This document shows, piece by piece, positions 59,001 through 64,000 of a stretch of DNA of 64,000 bases; position 1 is the stretch's first letter, and each line of letters begins with the position of its first letter. The notes under the pieces were generated by a model. That model searched no databases. It was not told the origin of the DNA and saw nothing but the letters and a program-made list of their open reading frames with translations. This DNA comes from Motacilla alba alba (lineage: Eukaryota; Chordata; Aves; Passeriformes; Motacillidae): assembly GCF_015832195.1 (NCBI RefSeq), contig NC_052046.1, forward strand, positions 22,374,161 through 22,438,160, read 5' to 3'. The translations under genes and the position numbers were made by a program.

Positions 59001-59007
59001 ATTCTCT

Positions 59008-59908
59008 GAATGCCCTGAATGGAGAACATTGTCAGGGAGTTTGCAGATGAGACAAAGCTGAGCAGTGCAGTTGACACTACAGGACAGGATGCCATCCAGA
59101 GGCACATGGACAAATTTGTACAGTGGGCCCATGCAGATCTCATGAAAACTCAACAACTGCAAGTACAAGGTGCTGCATCTGGGTCGGGAATCCCAGACAT
59201 GATTACAGACTGGGAGAAGTCACTCACAGCAGCCCTGCCTGGAAGGGTTGGGGGTGCTGGTGGCTGAGAGGCTGGACATGACCCAGCCATGGGCACTCCC
59301 AGCCCAGAGAGCCACACGTGTCCTGGGCTGCATCCAGAGCAGTGTGGGCAGCAGGGCCAGGGAGGGGATTCTGCCCCTCTGCTCTGCTCTGCTGAGACCC
59401 CACCTGCAGTGCTGCATCAGCTCTGGGGTTACAGCACAGGAAGGACATGGAGGGAGTCCTGAGGAGGCCCAAAGATGATCAGAGGGCTGGAGCACCTCTT
59501 CTGAGAGGACAGACTGAGAGAGTTGGGGTTGTTCTGTCTAGAGAGAAGGCTCTGGGATGGATCTCATAGCACCTTCCAGTATGTAAAAAGGGCCTACAAG
59601 AGAGCTGGAGAGGGACTTTTCTCAACAGCATGTCGTGATATTACCAGATGGAATGGCTTTAAACCAAAAAGGGCAAGCTTAAGACTAGATACTAGGAAGA
59701 AAATCTGTACTGTGAAGGTGATAAGGCACTGGAAGAGGTTGTTTAGAGAAGCTATGGATGCCCCATCCCTGGAAGTGCTCAAGGCCTGTTGGATGGGGCT
59801 CTGAGAAACGTGATCAAGTAAAAGATGTCCCTGTCCATGGCAGGGGAGTTGGAAAGAGATGATACTTAAAAGTCTCTTCCAACCTAAACCATTCTATGAT
59901 TCAATGAA
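59008..59908 (+). mobile_element. CR1 LINE, 5'-truncated, 3' 0.9 kb
   Basis: Better preserved CR1 3' end, sense orientation, within a TENT2 intron and antisense to that gene. Landmarks: GGGAGTTTGCAGATGAGACA, AAGTACAAGGTGCTGCATCT, CTGCCCCTCTGCTCTGCTCT, AGATGATCAGAGGGCTGGAG, GTCCCTGTCCATGGCAGGGG and an end of CTTCCAACCTAAACC then ATTCTATGATTCAATG. Frames are interrupted. Confidence 0.95.
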
Positions 59909-62900
59909 TGCTTTAATGATATGTAATTCCTAATAAACTCAGTTTATTATTATCTGTTGAAGCATACTATGATTGTGCTGAATTTATGCAGCAGTAATTA
60001 TCTGCTACAGCTCAATAGTCTGTGATAACATATCAGACTATGATTTTGCATATTAAAATATTTTGAAACTTATTACACATGAGACTCTTGGAACTAGTCA
60101 CTTTAGATTCATCTAATTCAACAGTTTCTCAGTGAAATATTGAGAATATAGCAAAATATTTACTATAATTTTAATATAAGACATATTATAATTGCTGTAA
60201 AAGATATTTTATCACTTCATACCTATTCTGCAATATTTGTTCATAAATTAACCATCTGCGGGTTCTACTTTCCAACTGATGACAAATCAATGTGATGTTC
60301 CCCCCCTTTTTTATCCTAACTTAATTAATAGTTTGGAACTTTTTTAATTGCAAGATTTAAAAAGTACTTCTTTCTACTGATAAGGTTGCCAACATTAAAG
60401 CAATTGATACTAAAAAATTATGATGCAGAGACTATGCATTACAGTGTGCTAAAAACCAGATTTTATAGTCTTTTTTTTCCTTAATAGAGAACTGCTTAAG
60501 AAATATTGTGTATTTCACACAGGTAGAATGTATGGAAGTCCTCAAGGACCACAGAACCACAGAAGTATTTGTTAAATCAGGTAGATTTTTTTTTTGTTTA
60601 GTTGGTTATGAATTACTTTTATTCAGACAGTGATGTATAGCAAAATAAAGCATTACATAGACACCAGAAGGGCCTGTGCCATTATGGAGACTGTAATTTC
60701 AAATTTAGTACGTGCTCCATGGCTTTAGGTTTTTGCTTCTGCTAGCTATTTAAATTTTTTCATGCAATAAATGCTGTATTTAGCAATTTTCTAAAAGGAT
60801 TCTCTTCAAACTACCTAGTTTTCAGTGGACAGTTACAAGCAGATTTCTTTTATTCCAGAATGCATCATACTTTTAGTTTAAAACAAAAACTGACAACCAA
60901 ATAAAACATGCACAGTCCTTTAATGTCAGTCCCATTATTTGAGAGAGTGATCTAGTATAGTTAAGAACTCCATGTCCCTTACTATGTGAACAAATACAGC
61001 ATTTCATTTGCGCATCATAAATGTGATGATAACTGCTTTTTTCATACTAGGACCTTTATGTTGAATCAAGTCATATCTATATTTTAAAGCAACAGGGGGT
61101 GAACTGCACAATCTTCTCAAATTATCAGTGGAAAAAAGGCATTCCAGTCACAAAAGCTAACTCACATATTCCCTTTAATATTCCTGCATATTTACTGATT
61201 GTCAAAAGACAAACTGGTTCTCTGAAGCACAGCAAAATTATTTTACAATCAGCTACTCTTTACACCACTACATTTTCTAATCATCAAGACTGTAAGAGTT
61301 TATTTTAAGTTATTCTGTTCACACACAGAGATGAGAATATTAAAAGAAAAAAGTAACACAGCTTTAACACTGATGCTTGAGGGAAAAGCTAAAGGGAATC
61401 ATTTTTCCAAACAAAAATACATGATATCCCAGAACTCTAGAACTGCTGCTAATCAAACCCAAGGAATTATTTTTTTGAATTATTTTTAGCATGTGGATCT
61501 CAAAGACTTGAAACTACAAATATGAATCAGGTGCAGCTTAGATGGCTTCTGATTTGATTTCCCTAAATCATTATCAATGTAATTATCTCATAAAATTGCC
61601 ACATTTCTAGCTTTTCGTATTCTTCAACAGGAGAGTAGTTGATATTATTTGATACAGACAAGATTTAAACTGAAACTAGAATAGTTAATAGCCATTTAGA
61701 GCTTCTGACAAGGATTGTTCAAAACATTATCTAAAAAGCAGGGTTCTCTGTATCTCTGTATCCCCATCATGGCAAAAGCCGATCATATCTTAAAAGAGCA
61801 TCTCTAGCATATTTGTTTCTCCAACAGCAGAAATACATGTGAGAATCAGGCTTAAGGCCCGTAACATTTAAAACAGAATACAGTTTTTCTTGAGCTAATC
61901 TAAGTACAGTACTACATGCAGAACTGTGGAAACTTACAGGCACAGACTTGTATAATCTATCAACAAATACATTTCAGATATTTAAAAATAAATGCAATAG
62001 TACCAATTACTGAAATTTTATTCTGCGAAAAGGAAAATTTGACAAAGACTTGGAAAACAGAATATATTGGCATGTTTACCTAACTTTTGCAATCTTCTTC
62101 TCAAGTACATAGAAATTTATGTACATACTTTGTTAACCTAGTTCAGTTTAACAGCTGTTATAAACATGAAGCCTACTTTGAGCAAAAGTAGATTTTATTT
62201 TTTCCTCCCAAATCAGAAGTAAAAAACTTGGTACGGGAGGCTAAACCCACTAAGTCTTGAACCAAGGAAGGAATCAGATATGTCACCTATGGATAATTTT
62301 GAATTTTTTAATAGTTCAAAGGCAAATGCATTAAGGAAAAGATCAAGACCATTAAATGAAAAATCTGGTATGTTGATGTCTATTCTATTTTCCAGCCAGG
62401 TAGAAAGAGAACCTAATTATTCAACCACTTTGTAATGTCGTAAAATACTTGAGAGCTTGAAACACACAGCCCCCTGCAACACAGCAGATCAGCATCACGT
62501 GACAGCAGCAAACATAGCTGCCCAGCATTCCCACCACCCACATTCAGACCAAAGCCTTGGCAGTGCCTCACTATGCTATTCTGAATCATTTCAACTGCGC
62601 AGATACTCTAATTCTCACATTTCTCAACTGTAAGACCACAGAGTCCAGTGCAACTATATTTTAATGTGTTATTCTTCTCCGATAACTGTTGATTTTTTCC
62701 CAAAGGGTCAAATAAAGAACAGAAATCTCATCATGTGGCTTTACATTGACATTCATATGACTATGACCAAGTCCATGAGCTCTGGACCACAGAATAACCA
62801 AGTTCACCAGCAGGTGAAGTTGACTGAAGGTGATTCTCTGCACAGAGCAGCACAAATGCAGGAAAGTACGTACATACTCCAACCCTAAACCTCATCAATC

Positions 62901-63916
62901 TTGAAGAATGTCTGTTCAGCCACACAACTTCTGTCTTATTCTTCTCCTCCCCCAGCAAAATCTTCTCAGTGTCTAAAAACTTTCCCCATACTGTTTGTCC
63001 CCTGTTCAAGTTATTTTCCTATTTCATCCTGTGACGTCAACCCTTGATATCCTTATCCTAACAGCCTTCATTAATTTGCAGCCAGGGCCCAGGCCACCTC
63101 TCCTATCGTGACACCGGTCTCCAGTTACCCAGCAACCTCTGTCCCTTCATTCCATTCTCATTTTCCTAACATCTCAATCCTTCTCTTGGTTTATCATCTT
63201 GTCTTTCCTTAGTGTAAGCTTCATTTCCTATGTATGCTTACCTGCTCATCTTCTCCATAAACATTCCCCATGGCAGCTGAAAGGTGTCACTAGCATATGA
63301 ATCTGGTTGCCTGTATAGTGATCCTACTCAGTTCTGTACTGAGACAGCTGAGACCTGCAACTCCAACAGGTAGCCTGGGTTTACCCTCCAGTTCTGGAAG
63401 GCATCATGCAGTCTCTGCACAAAGCCTACTAGCCAGCCAAAAACAGTATCCACAAGGAGATCAACGTACACATAACCTAGTCAGTGCAATGCCAGAGCAT
63501 GGCAAGAAGAAAGAATATTCTTCATGAATAATCTCAGTATGTGCCTGCTGTGTTTTTTCAGAAGTTCAAACCTGGCAAAAGTGACAAATACTTTTGTGGA
63601 GCAGAAAAACACACACTACTGGCATAAAGGCCATTCCTTATCAAAATCCTAAGCCCCGTTCCAAAAGTGGCAGGGCAATGCTCTTGAAGAAAAGGTCAGG
63701 AGTACTATTTTTAAACACTTTAGAGCTTAAAGCTTCCTTCTCAAATGTTTTTGACGGGACTGTTTACAAACTATTTACATTGGTTAAACTTCCTTCTCTA
63801 CATAATGCAGACATGCAATATATTTCTCAAAACACAACCAAGGTAAAGTCTAATTGATAGATTTATGTATTTAATGCCTTAACAGTTAAAAATTATAACA
63901 CAGCTTCACATATTAC

Positions 63917-64000
63917 CTTCTACACAAATAAATTTGTTTCTCCATTCAATACCATCAGGTCTTGCAATAGCCTTGGCCTCACGAACTGATATCATTTGAT
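63917..64000 (-). CDS. TENT2: TENT2 (PAPD4/GLD2) antepenultimate coding exon, partial
   Basis: Part of the cytoplasmic non-canonical poly(A) polymerase GLD2, which lengthens poly(A) tails of selected mRNAs and adds single adenosines to microRNAs. The exon runs off the window edge. It reads MISVREAKAIARPDGIEWRN then KFICVE, nearly identical to human ISVREAKAIPRPVGIEWRNK. Donor GAAG|gtaatatg. This follows the PAP-associated domain near the protein C-terminus; the catalytic part lies outside the window. Confidence 0.95.

Larger units (their letters stand above)
58524..63916 (-). other. TENT2: TENT2 penultimate intron
   Basis: 5.4 kb. Holds the A/C-rich tract and the CR1 copy described separately at 58676-59908. 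The rest (59909-63916) is plain AT-rich intron with short open frames that have no recognisable similarity. Confidence 0.75.

Noticed and set aside
58646..59168. Lys/Asn/Gln/Thr-rich plus-strand and Phe/Val/Leu-rich minus-strand frames
   Set aside because: Pure low-complexity translation of the A/C-rich tract running into CR1.

Overview
This is vertebrate nuclear DNA, most likely from a bird. The evidence is split-exon genes with GT-AG introns, several 5'-truncated CR1 retrotransposon copies whose 3' part and terminal ATTCTATGATT-type tail match avian CR1, and short introns. I cannot name the species. There are no bacterial, CRISPR or plasmid-type features.

The window is dominated by one muscle gene on the minus strand, CMYA5 (myospryn, cardiomyopathy-associated protein 5). 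I could place all 13 coding exons, from the ATG at 51754 to the stop at 6391. Intron phases agree at every junction and give a protein of about 3992 residues (3996 with an alternative last acceptor); from memory, human CMYA5 is 4069. Exon 1 carries a 20-residue glutamate run. Exon 2 is a single 10,249-base coding exon with a degenerate repeat array and, at its end, a B-box-like Cys/His segment. Exons 3-6 encode the coiled-coil, TRIM-like part and include a 23-nucleotide microexon. Exons 7-10 encode two fibronectin type III domains and exons 11-13 the SPRY domain. A polyadenylation signal lies at 6075-6080.

Upstream of CMYA5, in the same orientation, lie the last three coding exons of TENT2 (PAPD4/GLD2, a cytoplasmic poly(A) polymerase): 63917 to beyond 64000, 58444-58523 and 56544-56618. 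A long probable 3' UTR follows, reaching towards 52.56 kb. Less than about 1 kb separates its distal poly(A) signal from the CMYA5 start region. The TENT2-CMYA5 order and orientation match the human 5q14 locus. The next expected gene, MTX3, was not recognised in the first 6 kb, which looks intergenic and holds one CR1 copy.

Layout by coordinate: 1-6050 intergenic with CR1 at about 1555-2390; 6055-6390 CMYA5 3' UTR; 6391-9471 exons 13-10 (SPRY and end of second FN3); 9472-17392 large intron with two short CR1 tails; 17393-22133 exons 9-7 (FN3 domains); 26123-30970 exons 6-3 (coiled coil); 30971-33652 intron with an antisense CR1; 33653-43901 giant exon 2; 43902-51593 intron 1; 51594-51754 exon 1; 51755-52560 promoter and intergenic; 52560-64000 TENT2 3' end, with a CR1 copy in its penultimate intron.

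The most notable features are the bird-type repeat array in exon 2, the diverged 23-nt microexon, the coding GAG/GAA microsatellite in exon 1, tandem alternative splice acceptors, and a CTATTTAAAG motif repeated on either side of exon 1.
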